From positions 67,001-131,000 of the forward strand of contig NZ_LT629945.1 in NCBI RefSeq assembly GCF_900104675.1: a stretch of DNA of 64,000 bases. Direction: 5' to 3'. Position 1 is the first letter of the stretch, and every line of letters begins with the position of its first letter. The translations under genes and the position numbers were made by a program. This DNA is from Angelakisella massiliensis (lineage in GTDB: Bacteria > Bacillota > Clostridia > Oscillospirales > Ruminococcaceae). The notes below the pieces were generated by a model. The model did not search any database. It was not told the origin of the DNA and saw only the letters and a list, made by a program, of their open reading frames with translations. Shown here one piece after another: positions 25,606 through 36,169 of the stretch.

Positions 25606-27165
25606 ATGACAACCCAAACATTGAGCATGATCGTGTGCGGACTGATTTCATTTGTCGTCGGCGCGGTATTGGCCTTCTTTGCCGGCGTTAAGTATAGAAT
25701 GAAAGTAGCCGAAGCCGAGCTGGGCTCAGCAGAAGAAGAAGCCAAACGTCTGGTAAGCGACGCCATCAGAGCAGCTGAAACCAAGAAAAAGGAAGCTCTG
25801 CTGGAAGCCAAGGATGAGATCTACAAGATCAAAAACGACTCCGAAAAGGAGATCAAGGAACGGCGCAGCGAGGTGCAGCGTCAGGAGCGGCGCCTTCAGC
25901 AGCGGGAGGAAAATCTGGACCGCAAGACGGAAAACATGGAGAAGAAGGAAGAAGCTCTTCAGCAGAAACTGAAGGATGCCGACCAGAGGCTCCAGGAAGC
26001 GGAGCAGGTAAAGGCCAGCCAACTGGAAATGCTGGAACGGATCTCGGGGTATTCCGAGGAACAGGCAAAAGCCTATCTGCTGTCCACCCTCAGCGATGAG
26101 CTGACCCATGAAAAAGCGCTGAAGATCCAACAGTTTGAACAGCGCTACAAGGAGGAAGCGGACCAGAAGGCACGGGAGATCATTTCCCAGGCTATTCAGC
26201 GCTGTGCCGCTGACCATGTGGCTGAGGTTACTGTTTCGGCAGTTCCCCTGCCCAGCGATGAGATGAAAGGCCGGATCATTGGCCGTGAAGGACGCAATAT
26301 CCGTACCCTGGAAACCCTGACAGGTGTAGACCTGATCATCGACGACACCCCTGAGGCCATCACCCTCTCCAGCCATGACCCGGTCAAGAGAGAGGTGGCG
26401 CGGATCGCCCTGGAGAAGCTGATCCAGGATGGCCGTATCCATCCCGCCCGTATTGAGGAAGCGGTGGAAAAAGCAGCCCGAGAAGTGGAACAGAAAATCA
26501 AGCAGGACGGCGAGCGCGCCGTCATTGAAACCGGAGTTCATGGTGTCCATCCTGAACTGATGCGGCTGCTGGGACGTATGCGCTATCGTACCAGCTATGG
26601 ACAGAACGTACTGGATCACTCCATTGAAGTGGCTCAGATCGCGGGTATTATGGCTTCTGAGCTGGGATTGGAGCCCACACAGGCCAAGCGTGCCGGCCTT
26701 CTCCATGATATCGGCAAGGCTCTCACCCATGAGATCGAAGGCTCCCATGTGGCTATTGGTGTGGATCTGGCCCGGAAGTACCGTGAGAATCCAGACATTA
26801 TCCACGCCATTGAGGCACATCACAATGATGTGGAGCCCAAGACCATTGTGGCATGTCTGGTTCAGGCTGCCGATGCTATCTCCGCCGCCCGTCCCGGCGC
26901 CCGGAGAGAAAATCTGGAAAATTACATCAAGCGTTTGGAAAAGCTGGAAAGCATCGCTAACTCCTTTGAGGGAGTGGACAAGTGTTTTGCTATCCAGGCT
27001 GGCCGTGAGATTCGCATTATGCTCAAACCCGACATCATCAGTGATGATCAGATGATTATCACCGCTCGGGAAATTGCCAAGCGGATCGAGGATGAAATGG
27101 AATATCCGGGCCAGATCAAGGTCAATGTCATTCGGGAAACCCGTGCGATTGAATACGCAAAATAA
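25606..27165 (+). CDS. rny: Ribonuclease Y
   Basis: Membrane-anchored endoribonuclease that initiates mRNA decay in Firmicutes. The 519-aa protein has an N-terminal transmembrane helix (residues ~5-28), a long charged coiled coil (~35-200), a KH RNA-binding domain ([18 protein letters not shown]) and an HD phosphodiesterase domain with [15 protein letters not shown] and [11 protein letters not shown]. The ATG at 25606 follows AAAAGGAGGAAAAGG; an earlier in-frame ATG would add a non-family extension. The gene is monocistronic and ends at a terminator carrying a repeat insertion. Confidence 0.97.
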   Translation: MTTQTLSMIVCGLISFVVGAVLAFFAGVKYRMKVAEAELGSAEEEAKRLVSDAIRAAETKKKEALLEAKDEIYKIKNDSEKEIKERRSEVQRQERRLQQREENLDRKTENMEKKEEALQQKLKDADQRLQEAEQVKASQLEMLERISGYSEEQAKAYLLSTLSDELTHEKALKIQQFEQRYKEEADQKAREIISQAIQRCAADHVAEVTVSAVPLPSDEMKGRIIGREGRNIRTLETLTGVDLIIDDTPEAITLSSHDPVKREVARIALEKLIQDGRIHPARIEEAVEKAAREVEQKIKQDGERAVIETGVHGVHPELMRLLGRMRYRTSYGQNVLDHSIEVAQIAGIMASELGLEPTQAKRAGLLHDIGKALTHEIEGSHVAIGVDLARKYRENPDIIHAIEAHHNDVEPKTIVACLVQAADAISAARPGARRENLENYIKRLEKLESIANSFEGVDKCFAIQAGREIRIMLKPDIISDDQMIITAREIAKRIEDEMEYPGQIKVNVIRETRAIEYAK

Positions 27166-27184
27166 ACTGAACCTGCAACCAAAG

Positions 27185-27443
27185 GGGACCGCTTCGGCGG
27201 TCCCTTGAGCGTGTCGAAAAAGTTCGACACGCTCAAGGGGGTATGGGATACCCCCTGGATACGCCGCTTGGTTCCTGACGAAACCAGCGGCGATACCCCC
27301 GGTTTCGCGCCCCGGTGGGCGCGGGTCGTGGTATAAAAATCAGGCGCATGTCCTGATTTTTATGGGGATTTTGAATTTTATTTGCTCTTTCAAACAGGCT
27401 TTTTCTACAGTCTGAAGGGACCGCTTCGGCGGTCCCTTTTTTT
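27185..27443. repeat. Structured intergenic repeat, copy A, bracketed by duplicated rny terminator stems
   Basis: GGGACCGCTTCGGCGGTCCC occurs at 27185-27204 without a T-run and again at 27417-27436 with seven T. Between them is the ~210-base repeat (plus orientation here is the reverse of copies B and D): stem GTGTCGAA/TTCGACAC, a GGGGGTAT/ATACCCCC stem, a long stem around GGTTCCTGACGAAACC, a CGCGCCCC/GGGCGCG stem, and the ATAAAAATCAGG/CCTGATTTTTAT hairpin. The right-hand hairpin is the effective terminator of rny. Confidence 0.85.
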
Positions 27444-27919
27444 ATATGTGCAATCAAAGACAAAAGCTCAAAACAGAAGGTACTGCATCTGATGAAACTG
27501 GTTCTTTTGAATTCATTGATTTTGTTGATACCAGTGAAAAATTTTTGTTTTGGAGACGAAGATTGCTGGGTATTATGGGATTCCATTTAAGCTGCAAAAA
27601 GTACTATCATGTCGAAAATATACAAATAGTAATCTGCTAATACCTGCTTTGGACAATTCAGCAGCTGTGCACCCAACCTTGTATCCTTTCCATTGGACCG
27701 TACTGTTTCAAAATGATGCTTCTTTTCATCAGCTTTGCCTGTGAAGTATCTTTTCTCCTCCTTACTGCTGGGATTGATAACACAAGTGATGATTTAGGGC
27801 TGTCGCAATTGAATTTTATAAAAGCTGAAATTTGTAGTATTTTGCATCAAATATACTATAAGTATTACATATTTTAGAAGATGACCTCCGCTTGTATCAA
27901 AAATCTTTATATAAGGCTA
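27444..27919. other. Long AT-rich intergenic region upstream of the padR operon
   Basis: About 475 bases with only short weak open frames (for example 27446-27640, lacking a ribosome binding site). Nothing recognisable. Confidence 0.45.
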
Positions 27920-27949
27920 TTGACAAAATAATATTATATATCATATAAT
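27920..27949 (+). promoter_or_regulatory. Promoter of the PadR-DUF1700-DUF4097 operon
   Basis: TTGACA (27920-27925) and TATAAT (27944-27949) with an 18-base AT-only spacer, about 120 bases upstream of the first gene. Confidence 0.75.
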
Positions 27950-27951
27950 AT
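27931..27951. promoter_or_regulatory. 21-bp palindrome over the promoter, candidate PadR operator
   Basis: Arms ATATTATAT and ATATAATAT flank ATC; the palindrome covers the spacer and -10 box. PadR repressors bind AT-rich dyads over their own promoters, so autorepression is likely. Confidence 0.55.
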
Positions 27952-28077
27952 CGCTGTAAAAACAATATTGTTTCCAGCATATCTATTGTCATCTTTTATC
28001 CTGGGTTATCAAAGTACCTTCACTTTTGTACAGAAGATGATATAAAGCTTTGCTGTCCCACCAGAAAGGAGGCGCCT

Positions 28078-28419
28078 ATGGCTCTACCCATCAGCTCCGG
28101 ATTAATGGATGCCATCGTTTTGGCGGTAGTTGCCCGGGAAGGAACCTATGGCTACAAAATCACCCAAGATATCCGACAGGTGGTGGAAATCTCAGAATCC
28201 ACTCTATATCCGGTTCTGAGAAGACTTCAGAAAGACCACTGTTTGGAAACCTATGATTTGGAATTTCAAGGGCGTAACCGACGGTATTACCGCATCACCC
28301 CCATTGGGCAGGCCCGTTTATCTTCGTACCTGAAAGAGTGGCAGGAACATAAGGAACGGATCGACCAAATTCTTTTCGATGATGGCAGCGCACAAAAGGA
28401 GGAGCCTATCCATGAATAA
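28078..28419 (+). CDS. PadR-family transcriptional regulator
   Basis: 113-aa winged-helix protein typical of small PadR repressors: GLMDAIVLAVVAREGTYGYK, then ESTLYPVLRRLQKDHCLETY and NRRYYRITPIGQARL, with a C-terminal helix for dimerisation. A strong AAAGGAGG site precedes ATG 28078. It overlaps the next gene by 8 bases. The trio PadR-DUF1700-DUF4097 is a recurrent Firmicutes arrangement linked to envelope homeostasis, though its signal is not defined. Confidence 0.92.
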   Translation: MALPISSGLMDAIVLAVVAREGTYGYKITQDIRQVVEISESTLYPVLRRLQKDHCLETYDLEFQGRNRRYYRITPIGQARLSSYLKEWQEHKERIDQILFDDGSAQKEEPIHE

Positions 28420-29065
28420 AAAAGAGTTTTTGTCCCGCCTCAGGATTGCTCTTTGCAGTCTGCCGGAGGAAGAACGGGAAAACGCAGTAAAATATTATCA
28501 GGAATATTTTGATGAAGCCGGGCCGGAACGGGAACGGGAAATCATTGAGGAACTGGGTTCTCCCGAAGCAGTCGCTCAAGGTATTTTGCAGGATTATGCC
28601 GACAACAATCCTCAATGGGCCTCTATTCACTACCACACTCCTTCCCCTGCTGTTGAGGAAGCGAAAAAGCGGAAAATGCCTGTATGGGCCATTGTGCTGG
28701 TGTGCCTTTTGCTTTCTCCCCTGCTGCTGCCTTTGGGATTGATTGTGTTGACCATTATTTTAGGGGCATTTGGTGTTGTCTTCGGTCTGTTCATCGGCTG
28801 CATTGGCCTGATGGCCGCTTTTGCCGTAACTGCTCTTGTGGTTTTGGCTGCCGGACTGCTGTTGGCCTTTGCCGGCCTTGGCTCACTTCTGGCTTCTCCT
28901 GCTGCGGCACTGCTGTGTATGGGAGTGGGACTGCTGCTGATAGGGTTTAGTATCCTGGGGATCGTCGCTGCAGTCTGGCTGATCGTCACCTGCATCCCCA
29001 CCGTTGTTCGCTGGATCGGCAATCTTTGCCGTCTGCCTTTCCGGAAAGGGGGCGCACAGTCATGA
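28412..29065 (+). CDS. DUF1700 (HAAS-domain) membrane protein
   Basis: 217-aa protein. The N-terminal ~75 residues form the helical HAAS/DUF1700 domain (MNKKEFLSRLRIALCSLPEE, NAVKYYQEYFDEAGPERERE, IEELGSPEAVAQGIL), followed by four to five hydrophobic spans rich in Gly, Ala and Leu. Probably an integral membrane partner of the DUF4097 protein encoded next. The start at 28412 (AAAAGGAGGAGCC upstream) lies inside the end of padR, and its stop overlaps the next start (ATGA), so all three genes are translationally coupled. Confidence 0.88.
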   Translation: MNKKEFLSRLRIALCSLPEEERENAVKYYQEYFDEAGPEREREIIEELGSPEAVAQGILQDYADNNPQWASIHYHTPSPAVEEAKKRKMPVWAIVLVCLLLSPLLLPLGLIVLTIILGAFGVVFGLFIGCIGLMAAFAVTALVVLAAGLLLAFAGLGSLLASPAAALLCMGVGLLLIGFSILGIVAAVWLIVTCIPTVVRWIGNLCRLPFRKGGAQS

Positions 29066-29817
29066 AGAAATTTTACCGTACTGCTTTAGCTCTGGCCGGA
29101 GGGTTGGTAATCCTGGGAATTCTGCTGACAGTATTGGGGTTGGTATTGGGCGCCCCCCTCAGCAGCCTTTCCATCAAAATGCCGCTGAATATACGCATCT
29201 TTCCCCATCTTTCTTACTCCTCTTCGTTCCAGGAAAAAAATCCAGACTTTTTCGCCCTTTATGAAGGGGTACGTTCACTGGAAATCGAAGGAACGGAAGC
29301 GGCCATCACCATTAAAAATGGAGATGATTTTTCCATTGAAGCAAAGCATCCTGCATCCAACTTTTCCTCTGAACTCCATGGCAGCCGGTGGGTAATCCAT
29401 TCCGGCGAGTTAAGATCCCATCAATGGCCGGTGGATCAGGCGCCGGAAATCACCATTACTCTTCCCAGAGATTTCGTGGCAGAGGAATTGAATGTGGAAC
29501 TGGGGGTTGGTTCTCTTACCTCTGCTCCATTGGCTGCCCAAAAAGCAGAACTGGAGGTTGGTATTGGAGAGATGACAATAGAAACCCTGGATTGTCCCAA
29601 TCTGTCTTTGGAGGTGGAAATGGGGTCTGTAAACATGACGTTGGCAGGCCGCGAGGAAGATGTGGCGTTTTCTCTGGAAAACAACATGGGCAGTGTATCC
29701 ATTGGTTCCCGAACTTGGGCGGGATTCGACCAGGAAGAGCGTTGGAACCCAGACGCTCCAAGAAAAGCTGAAATTTCCTGCTCTATGGGCGAAGTCTTTA
29801 TTGACTGGGCAAAGTAA
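29062..29817 (+). CDS. DUF4097-family exported beta-repeat protein
   Basis: 251-aa protein with an N-terminal membrane anchor or signal segment (residues ~8-30) and a C-terminal repetitive beta-strand region such as LNVELGVGSLTSAP, AELEVGIGEMTIET and LSLEVEMGSVNMTL, the right-handed beta-solenoid pattern of DUF4097 proteins. It is probably displayed outside the membrane. ATG at 29062 overlaps the DUF1700 stop. The biochemical role is unknown. Confidence 0.85.
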   Translation: MKKFYRTALALAGGLVILGILLTVLGLVLGAPLSSLSIKMPLNIRIFPHLSYSSSFQEKNPDFFALYEGVRSLEIEGTEAAITIKNGDDFSIEAKHPASNFSSELHGSRWVIHSGELRSHQWPVDQAPEITITLPRDFVAEELNVELGVGSLTSAPLAAQKAELEVGIGEMTIETLDCPNLSLEVEMGSVNMTLAGREEDVAFSLENNMGSVSIGSRTWAGFDQEERWNPDAPRKAEISCSMGEVFIDWAK

Positions 29818-30000
29818 AGCTGCATTATAAAAGATCTTTGAACAGGTGGAACACAATGTTCCTCAATCCATAACGCTTCATTTTACCGTTTTTAAAAAGT
29901 TTGGTCCCCGGCATAGTTCTAAATTGTACAGCGTTTAGCGCTCTATCCCCACTTTTGCCGCCCAACAGCGGCCTCCATGCAATACTGATATTTTTACAGC

Positions 30001-30038
30001 AAAAAAGAGACGGCCAAAAACTCTGCCGTCTCTTTTTT
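30001..30038. terminator. Bidirectional terminator
   Basis: AAAAAAGAGACGGC and GCCGTCTCTTTTTT pair perfectly over 14 bp around a 10-base loop, between the convergent DUF4097 and dehydrogenase genes. The bases 29818-30000 hold nothing else recognisable. Confidence 0.9.
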
Positions 30039-30158
30039 GTATGAACAAAATCATTCTCAGCTTGGCCGCTATAGCCGCTCTGTATGTAATAGAAAGCTCT
30101 TCCCAGAAGATTCTCCTCTGTACTTTTCCCAAAGAAAAACTTCCTGAAAGGGCTCAGA

Positions 30159-31025
30159 TCATTCCTGATAATATTTAATCAGGGCCTGACTGCCATCATT
30201 CTCATAGCCTTTTTGGGCCATGCCTTCGTAAAGACGGAGCACAGCCTCCAGCATTTCCAGCTGGACACCACGGCTTCTGCTTTCTTCATCTACAATTTTC
30301 ATATCTTTGATGAAGTGCTTGATAAAGAATCCCGGTGCCAAATCTCCTTTTAACACCCGGGGCGCCATGTTGTTGATCTGCCAGCTGCCAGCCGCTCCCC
30401 CACTGATGGCTGCCAGCATTTTTTCAGGGTCCAGCCCCACTTTTTCCGCATAAACCAACGCTTCCGTATAAGCCGCAGTGGCTCCTGCCACACAAATCTG
30501 ATTGCAGGCCTTGGTATGCTGGCCACATCCCGCAGGCCCCATCAGGTTGATGCTCTTACCCATGCACTGGAAGAGCGGCATTACGTCCTCAAGATCCTTT
30601 TCGTCTCCACCTACCATAATGGACAAAGAGGCTGCTTTGGCACCGCTGTCTCCACCAGAAACTGGCGCATCCATTACCCGAATACCTTTTTTCTTTCCCT
30701 CTTCATATAAGCGCTGCGCCAGTGCCGGAGAGGAAGTCGTCATATCAACTGCCAGAGCGCCCGTTTTTGCACAAGCAAAAATACCTTCTTCACCCAAAAA
30801 GACCTCTTCCACGTCTTTGGGATAACCTACCATAGAAAAAATATAGTCCGCATCCTGTACCGCTTCCCGGACACTTCCTACGCAATGAAAGCCATATTCC
30901 TCTTCCAGTTGTTTTCTCTTCTCCTCACGGCGGACATAAGCAGTAACGGCATATCCCTTTTTCACCAGATGACCCGCCATAGGCGCTCCCATTACGCCGG
31001 CACCTATCCAAGCTACCTTTTTCAT
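30159..31025 (-). CDS. NAD(P)-dependent 3-hydroxyisobutyrate dehydrogenase-family oxidoreductase
   Basis: 288-aa beta-hydroxyacid dehydrogenase: Rossmann motif VAWIGAGVMGAPMAGHLVKK, substrate-binding DAPVSGGDSGAKAASLSIMV, and the catalytic-lysine segment GCGQHTKACNQICVAG (residues ~165-180). Members include tartronate semialdehyde reductase, 3-hydroxyisobutyrate dehydrogenase and succinic semialdehyde reductases; the substrate is not resolved here. ATG 31025 behind AGAGGAG is preferred to an earlier in-frame start. The gene is alone with its own promoter. Confidence 0.9.
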   Translation of the reverse strand: MKKVAWIGAGVMGAPMAGHLVKKGYAVTAYVRREEKRKQLEEEYGFHCVGSVREAVQDADYIFSMVGYPKDVEEVFLGEEGIFACAKTGALAVDMTTSSPALAQRLYEEGKKKGIRVMDAPVSGGDSGAKAASLSIMVGGDEKDLEDVMPLFQCMGKSINLMGPAGCGQHTKACNQICVAGATAAYTEALVYAEKVGLDPEKMLAAISGGAAGSWQINNMAPRVLKGDLAPGFFIKHFIKDMKIVDEESRSRGVQLEMLEAVLRLYEGMAQKGYENDGSQALIKYYQE

Positions 31026-31090
31026 ATTGGCCAACTCCTCTTTTGATAGTGAAATGTTCCGCAATCACCGTTGCGGCGGAATCCTTTTTG

Positions 31091-31120
31091 AGTATAGCCT
31101 ATCTGCTGCTGAAAAGTCAA
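31091..31120 (-). promoter_or_regulatory. Promoter of the dehydrogenase gene
   Basis: Minus-strand TTGACT (31120-31115) and TATACT (31096-31091) with an 18-base spacer. A small stem CCGCAA/TTGCGG (31058-31075) lies in the leader. The region 31121-31426 has no recognisable gene. Confidence 0.7.
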
Positions 31121-31426
31121 CCATGACAGGAGATTCACCTATGGTCACTCCAAAAGACGCCTCGTTGTTGCCTCAATAGGTATCATCGGTTGAACTAACA
31201 ATTTTTAAAAATCTTCAAAATGGTCTGAAAAAGATCTGTTATCGCTATGTGCCCTCTGTGTACTGAATTTTGCTTTGCTTGCACCACTTATCCCTCCGCC
31301 CGCAAACATATTGCTCTCCAGAAAGCTTTTTATTACCGGCGATTGGCTGGTCACTGTTTACTTTCCTCAATATCTGAAGATGCAGTTTTACAGGACGCTT
31401 CACCAGCAAAACCAAAGACTTTCATT

Positions 31427-31467
31427 TAACAACAAAAGGGCGCGGTCAAATGACCGCGCCCTCTCAT
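31427..31467 (-). terminator. Terminator after tuf
   Basis: AGGGCGCGGTCA and TGACCGCGCCCT pair perfectly around two bases; on the minus strand TTTTGTTGTT follows. Confidence 0.9.
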
Positions 31468-31484
31468 TAAGGCGAAACTAAAAT

Positions 31485-32687
31485 TTAGGAGTTGATCTTG
31501 GTAACAACACCGGAACCGACGGTACGGCCGCCCTCACGGATAGCGAAGCGGAGGCCTTCCTCGATAGCGATGGGGGTGATCAGCTCAACATCCATCTCGA
31601 CGTTATCGCCGGGCATGCACATCTCGGTGCCCTCAGGCAGGGAGATAACACCGGTAACGTCGGTGGTTCTGAAATAGAACTGAGGTCTGTAGTTGTTGAA
31701 GAAGGGGGTATGACGGCCGCCCTCAGACTGCTTCAGAACATACACCTGGCCACGGAACTTGGTGTGGGGGTGAATGCTGCCGGGCTTGCACAGAACCTGA
31801 CCACGCTCGATCTCGGTTCTCTGAATACCACGGAGCAGAGCGCCGATGTTGTCGCCGGCCTCAGCATAATCCAGGGTCTTGCGGAACATCTCAACGCCGG
31901 TAACGACGGTCTTCTTTCTCTCCTCGGTCAGACCGATGATCTCGACCTCGTCGCTGGTCTTGACCTGTCCACGCTCAACTCTACCGGTGGCAACAGTACC
32001 ACGGCCGGTGATGGTGAACACGTCCTCAACAGGCATCAGGAAGGGCAGGTCAGCCTTACGCTCAGGAGTGGGGATATAATCATCAACAGCATCCATCAGA
32101 GCCAGGATGGGAGCATACTCAGGAGCGGAAGGATCCTTGCTGTCGCTCTCCAGAGCCTTCAGAGCGGAACCCTTGATGATCGGGATGTCGTCGCCGGGGA
32201 ACTCGTAGCTGGACAGCAGCTCACGGATCTCCATCTCAACCAGCTCCAGCAGCTCCTCGTCGTCCACTTGGTCAACCTTGTTCATGAACACAACGATATA
32301 GGGCACGCCAACCTGACGAGCCAGCAGGATGTGCTCACGGGTCTGAGGCATGGGGCCATCAGCGGAAGAAACAACCAGGATAGCGCCGTCCATCTGAGCA
32401 GCACCGGTGATCATGTTCTTAACATAGTCAGCATGTCCGGGGCAGTCAACGTGAGCATAGTGACGCTTGTCGGTCTCATACTCAACGTGAGCGGTGTTGA
32501 TGGTGATACCACGCTCTCTCTCTTCGGGAGCCTTATCGATCATATCATAGGCCTCGAACTGAGCCTGGCCCTTCAGAGCCAGAACCTTGGTGATAGCAGC
32601 GGTCAGGGTGGTCTTGCCGTGGTCGACGTGACCAATGGTACCAATGTTTACATGGGGTTTGGTTCTTTCGAACTTCTGCTTTGCCAT
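31485..32687 (-). CDS. tuf: Elongation factor Tu
   Basis: GTPase that brings aminoacyl-tRNA to the ribosome. The 400-aa protein has all G motifs: G1 [11 protein letters not shown]2 [15 protein letters not shown]3 [13 protein letters not shown]4 [10 protein letters not shown]5 GSALKAL, followed by the two beta-barrel domains ([27 protein letters not shown]). Last gene of the leftward rpsL-rpsG-fusA-tuf unit, with an extra internal promoter in the fusA-tuf gap. GGGAGG precedes ATG 32687. Confidence 0.99.
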   Translation of the reverse strand: MAKQKFERTKPHVNIGTIGHVDHGKTTLTAAITKVLALKGQAQFEAYDMIDKAPEERERGITINTAHVEYETDKRHYAHVDCPGHADYVKNMITGAAQMDGAILVVSSADGPMPQTREHILLARQVGVPYIVVFMNKVDQVDDEELLELVEMEIRELLSSYEFPGDDIPIIKGSALKALESDSKDPSAPEYAPILALMDAVDDYIPTPERKADLPFLMPVEDVFTITGRGTVATGRVERGQVKTSDEVEIIGLTEERKKTVVTGVEMFRKTLDYAEAGDNIGALLRGIQRTEIERGQVLCKPGSIHPHTKFRGQVYVLKQSEGGRHTPFFNNYRPQFYFRTTDVTGVISLPEGTEMCMPGDNVEMDVELITPIAIEEGLRFAIREGGRTVGSGVVTKINS

Positions 32688-32748
32688 TGTAATTTCCTCC
32701 CTTTAACTAGGATTCTAAAAATTTTCCGCCTATACGGTTACAACTTGT

Positions 32749-32777
32749 ATTGTATCAAGTTATGCGCCCAATTTCAA
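32749..32777 (-). promoter_or_regulatory. Internal promoter for tuf
   Basis: Minus-strand TTGAAA (32777-32772) and TACAAT (32754-32749) with a 17-base spacer, sharing the block TTGATACAAT with the rpsL promoter. Confidence 0.6.
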
Positions 32778-32793
32778 GGGCTTATACAGGCTT

Positions 32794-34917
32794 TTATTCC
32801 CCTTTGGTGCGAACGCTGATAATTTTATCGGCAATGCTCTTGGGAACCTCCACATAGTGGCTGGGCTCCATGGTATACTGGCCACGGCCCTGGGTCTTGG
32901 AACGCAGGTCGGTAGCGTAACCGAACATTTCGGAAAGGGGCACAAAAGCGTTGATCTGGTTGGCGCCATGACGGGACTCCATGCCCTGGATCTGACCACG
33001 GCGGGAGTTGAGGTCGCCGATGACGTCGCCCATATAATCCTCGGGGGTGATGACGGAAACCTTCATGATAGGCTCCAGGATGACGGGATCAGCCTTCCGC
33101 ATACCTTCCTTGAAGGCCATGGAGGCGCAGATCTTAAACGCCATTTCAGAGGAGTCTACTTCATGGTAAGAACCATCATACAGAGTGACCTTGACATCCA
33201 CAACGGGATAGCCGGCCAAAACACCGGACTGCATCGCGCCCTGGATACCCTGGTCGATAGGTCCGATATACTCCTTGGGGATCGCGCCGCCCACGATGGC
33301 GTTGATAAACTCATAGCCCTTGCCGGATTCGTTAGGCTCAATCTTGATCTTGACATGACCATACTGACCCTTACCACCGGACTGCTTGGCATACTTGTTG
33401 TCCACGTCGGCAGGCTTGCGGATGGTTTCCTTGTAAGCAACCTGGGGCTTGCCCACGTTTGCTTCCACCTTGAACTCACGGAGCAGACGGTCCACGATGA
33501 TCTCCAGATGGAGCTCACCCATACCGGCGATGATGGTCTGGCCGGTCTCCTGATCGGTGTAGGTCTTGAAGGTGGGATCTTCCTCAGCCAGCTTGGCAAG
33601 GCCGATGCCCATCTTTTCCTGACCAGCCTTGGTCTTGGGTTCGATGGCGACCCGGATAACGGGATCGGGGAACTCCATAGACTCCAGGATGATGGGATGC
33701 TTCTCGTCGCAGAGAGTGTCACCGGTGGTGGTGTTCTTCAGACCAACAGCGGCAGCGATATCGCCGGCATAAACCTGCTCGATATCGGTCCGGTTATTGG
33801 CGTGCATCATCAGGATGCGGCCCAGACGTTCATTGCTGTCCTTGTTGGCATTGTACACAGTGGAGCCTGCGGTGCAGGTACCGGAGTATACGCGGAAGAA
33901 GGCCAGCTTACCCACATAGGGGTCGGTCATGATCTTGAAGGCCAGAGCGGCGAAAGGCTCGTCATCAGAGGAAGGTCTCTCTTCCTCTTCCTCGGTCTCG
34001 GGATTGATACCCTTGATGTGAGGAACGTCCACAGGAGAGGGCATATAGTCCACAATGGCATCCAGCAGCTTCTGAACGCCCTTGTTCTTATAGCTGGTAC
34101 CGCAGACCACAGGAACCATATGGTTGTCCAGGGTCGCCTGACGGATGACGCGCTTGATGTCCGCTACGGCGAGTTCCTCACCGTCCAGATATTTCATCAT
34201 CAGCTCTTCATCCAGCTCAGCCACAGACTCCAGGAGCTTGGCACGATACTCTTCGGCCTGCTCCTTCATGTCCTCGGGAATTTCCTCCACCCGGATGTCC
34301 TTGCCCAGATCGTCATAGTAGACGTCAGCCTTCATCTCCACCAGATCGATGATACCCTTAAAGGTATCCTCACTGCCGATGGGCAGCTGGAGGGGAACCG
34401 CGTTGCACTTCAGACGGTCGCGGACCATGTCCAGAACGTTGTAGAAATCGGCGCCCATAATGTCCATCTTGTTGACATAGATCATTCTGGGTACCTTGTA
34501 CTTGTCGGCCTGACGCCACACAGTCTCGGACTGAGGCTCAACGCCGCCCTTGGCGCACAGAACGGTAACGGAGCCGTCCAGCACACGCAGGGAACGCTCG
34601 ACCTCAACGGTGAAGTCCACGTGACCGGGGGTATCAATGATGTTGATGCGATGGCGGTTTTTCTTCGCCAGCGCGGGATCATTCTGATATTCGGTGTGGC
34701 TCCAATAGCAGGTAGTAGCAGCGGAGGTAATGGTGATACCTCTCTCCTGCTCCTGTGCCATCCAGTCCATCTGTGCGGTACCATCGTGAGTTTCACCGAT
34801 CTTGTGGGTCTTGCCGGTGTAGTAGAGGATACGTTCTGTAGTTGTGGTTTTACCCGCATCGATGTGAGCCATAATGCCGATATTACGAGTCATCTCGAGA
34901 GATACTTCTCTTGGCAT
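32794..34917 (-). CDS. fusA: Elongation factor G
   Basis: 707-aa translocation GTPase with [20 protein letters not shown] (G1), [11 protein letters not shown] (G2), [20 protein letters not shown] (G3) and [12 protein letters not shown] (G4), followed by domains II-V ([35 protein letters not shown]). Length and motifs are standard for bacterial EF-G1. It lies between rpsG and tuf, with GGAGG before ATG 34917. Confidence 0.99.
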   Translation of the reverse strand: MPREVSLEMTRNIGIMAHIDAGKTTTTERILYYTGKTHKIGETHDGTAQMDWMAQEQERGITITSAATTCYWSHTEYQNDPALAKKNRHRINIIDTPGHVDFTVEVERSLRVLDGSVTVLCAKGGVEPQSETVWRQADKYKVPRMIYVNKMDIMGADFYNVLDMVRDRLKCNAVPLQLPIGSEDTFKGIIDLVEMKADVYYDDLGKDIRVEEIPEDMKEQAEEYRAKLLESVAELDEELMMKYLDGEELAVADIKRVIRQATLDNHMVPVVCGTSYKNKGVQKLLDAIVDYMPSPVDVPHIKGINPETEEEEERPSSDDEPFAALAFKIMTDPYVGKLAFFRVYSGTCTAGSTVYNANKDSNERLGRILMMHANNRTDIEQVYAGDIAAAVGLKNTTTGDTLCDEKHPIILESMEFPDPVIRVAIEPKTKAGQEKMGIGLAKLAEEDPTFKTYTDQETGQTIIAGMGELHLEIIVDRLLREFKVEANVGKPQVAYKETIRKPADVDNKYAKQSGGKGQYGHVKIKIEPNESGKGYEFINAIVGGAIPKEYIGPIDQGIQGAMQSGVLAGYPVVDVKVTLYDGSYHEVDSSEMAFKICASMAFKEGMRKADPVILEPIMKVSVITPEDYMGDVIGDLNSRRGQIQGMESRHGANQINAFVPLSEMFGYATDLRSKTQGRGQYTMEPSHYVEVPKSIADKIISVRTKGE

Positions 34918-35005
34918 ATTGCCCTCCTAACCTGATTTGACCGTCCCTCTGCCACAGCACAGGGATTGCATCCAAATGTTTGAAAAAAAGATTTTACAGA
35001 CAGGA

Positions 35006-35476
35006 TTACCATCTGTAGTGAGCAAAAGCCTTGTTGGCCTCTGCCATCTTGTGGGTGTCGTCCCGCTTCTTGCAGGCGCCGCCCTGGTTGTTGAGAGCAT
35101 CGAGGATCTCAGCAGCCAGACGCTCCTTCATGGTCTTCTCGGAACGAGCTCTGGAGTAGCTGGTCAGCCAGCGCAGGCCCAGGGTCTGCCGTCTCTCGGG
35201 ACGGACTTCCATGGGGACCTGATAGGTGGCGCCGCCCACGCGGCGAGCCTTTACTTCCAGAACGGGCATGATGTTCTCCATGGCCTGCTCAAAGCACTCC
35301 AGGGCATCCTTGCCAGTCTTTTCCTTGACAATGTCGAACGCGCCGTACACGATCTTCTGAGCCACACCCTTCTTGCCGTCCAGCATCACGCTGTTGACCA
35401 GACGAGTGACCAGCTTGGAATTGTAAAGCGGATCCGGCAAAACATCACGTTTTGCGATATTACCTCTTCTTGGCAC
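35006..35476 (-). CDS. rpsG: 30S ribosomal protein S7
   Basis: Primary 16S rRNA 3'-domain binding protein. The 156-aa sequence begins [20 protein letters not shown] and ends with [13 protein letters not shown], standard for S7. The start is GTG at 35476 with AAGGAGG eight bases upstream; the earlier ATG at 35494 overlaps that site and is rejected. Second gene of the str operon. Confidence 0.98.
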   Translation of the reverse strand: MPRRGNIAKRDVLPDPLYNSKLVTRLVNSVMLDGKKGVAQKIVYGAFDIVKEKTGKDALECFEQAMENIMPVLEVKARRVGGATYQVPMEVRPERRQTLGLRWLTSYSRARSEKTMKERLAAEILDALNNQGGACKKRDDTHKMAEANKAFAHYRW

Positions 35477-35606
35477 TTCGCTTCCCTCCTTCATAATAGG
35501 ATGAATTCATCGGTACTCGAAAGTCAGAACTCCCGTTGGGCCAATCGGAGACTTGTCTATAAACAAAGCCGCCAAATTGGCAGATTTTTTCAAATCAAGG
35601 GGTTTC

Positions 35607-36035
35607 TTACTTTGCGGCACCAGCCTTCTTAGGCCGTTTTGCACCGTACTTGGATCTGGCCTGCATTCTCTTGGCAACACCCTGGGCATCCAGAGTACCA
35701 CGAATGATGTGATAACGCACACCGGGCAGGTCCTTGACACGGCCGCCGCGAATAAGCACAACGCTGTGCTCCTGCAGATTGTGTCCGATACCGGGAATGT
35801 AAGAAGTTACTTCCAGGCCATTGGACAGCCGGACTCTGGCAACTTTACGAAGCGCGGAGTTAGGCTTCTTAGGGGTGGATGTTCTGATTGCAGTACAAAC
35901 ACCTCTCTTTTGGGGAGAATTCTGCTCGATAGCGGTACGCTTCTTGGAGTTCCATCCACGAAGCAGCGCAGGAGCGGTAGATTTCTTCTCCAGGGACTCT
36001 CTGCCTTTGCGGACAAGCTGGTTAAAGGTTGGCAT
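35607..36035 (-). CDS. rpsL: 30S ribosomal protein S12
   Basis: 142-aa decoding-site protein with [17 protein letters not shown] and [15 protein letters not shown]. The lysines at the two positions usually changed in streptomycin resistance (in PKKPNSA and GRVKDLPG) are both present, so the protein is of sensitive type by sequence. First gene of rpsL-rpsG-fusA-tuf, behind AGGAGGAGG. Confidence 0.98.
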   Translation of the reverse strand: MPTFNQLVRKGRESLEKKSTAPALLRGWNSKKRTAIEQNSPQKRGVCTAIRTSTPKKPNSALRKVARVRLSNGLEVTSYIPGIGHNLQEHSVVLIRGGRVKDLPGVRYHIIRGTLDAQGVAKRMQARSKYGAKRPKKAGAAK

Positions 36036-36096
36036 TTATTGCACCTCCTCCTGAAAAATTTCGGCTCCGCCGTTGTGACGGCGCCTTGATGATCTA

Positions 36097-36136
36097 TGAA
36101 AAACGGGGGTCTCTTGTTGGAAAGGACCCCCGTTTT
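36097..36136 (-). terminator. Intrinsic terminator inside the rpsL leader
   Basis: AAAACGGGGGTC and GACCCCCGTTTT form a perfect 12-bp stem followed by T5 on the minus strand. It lies downstream of the rpsL promoter, so it would attenuate the str operon rather than only end rpoC. Confidence 0.75.
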
Positions 36137-36169
36137 CACCACAAGCTTTTGAGGTCTCACCAAGATACA

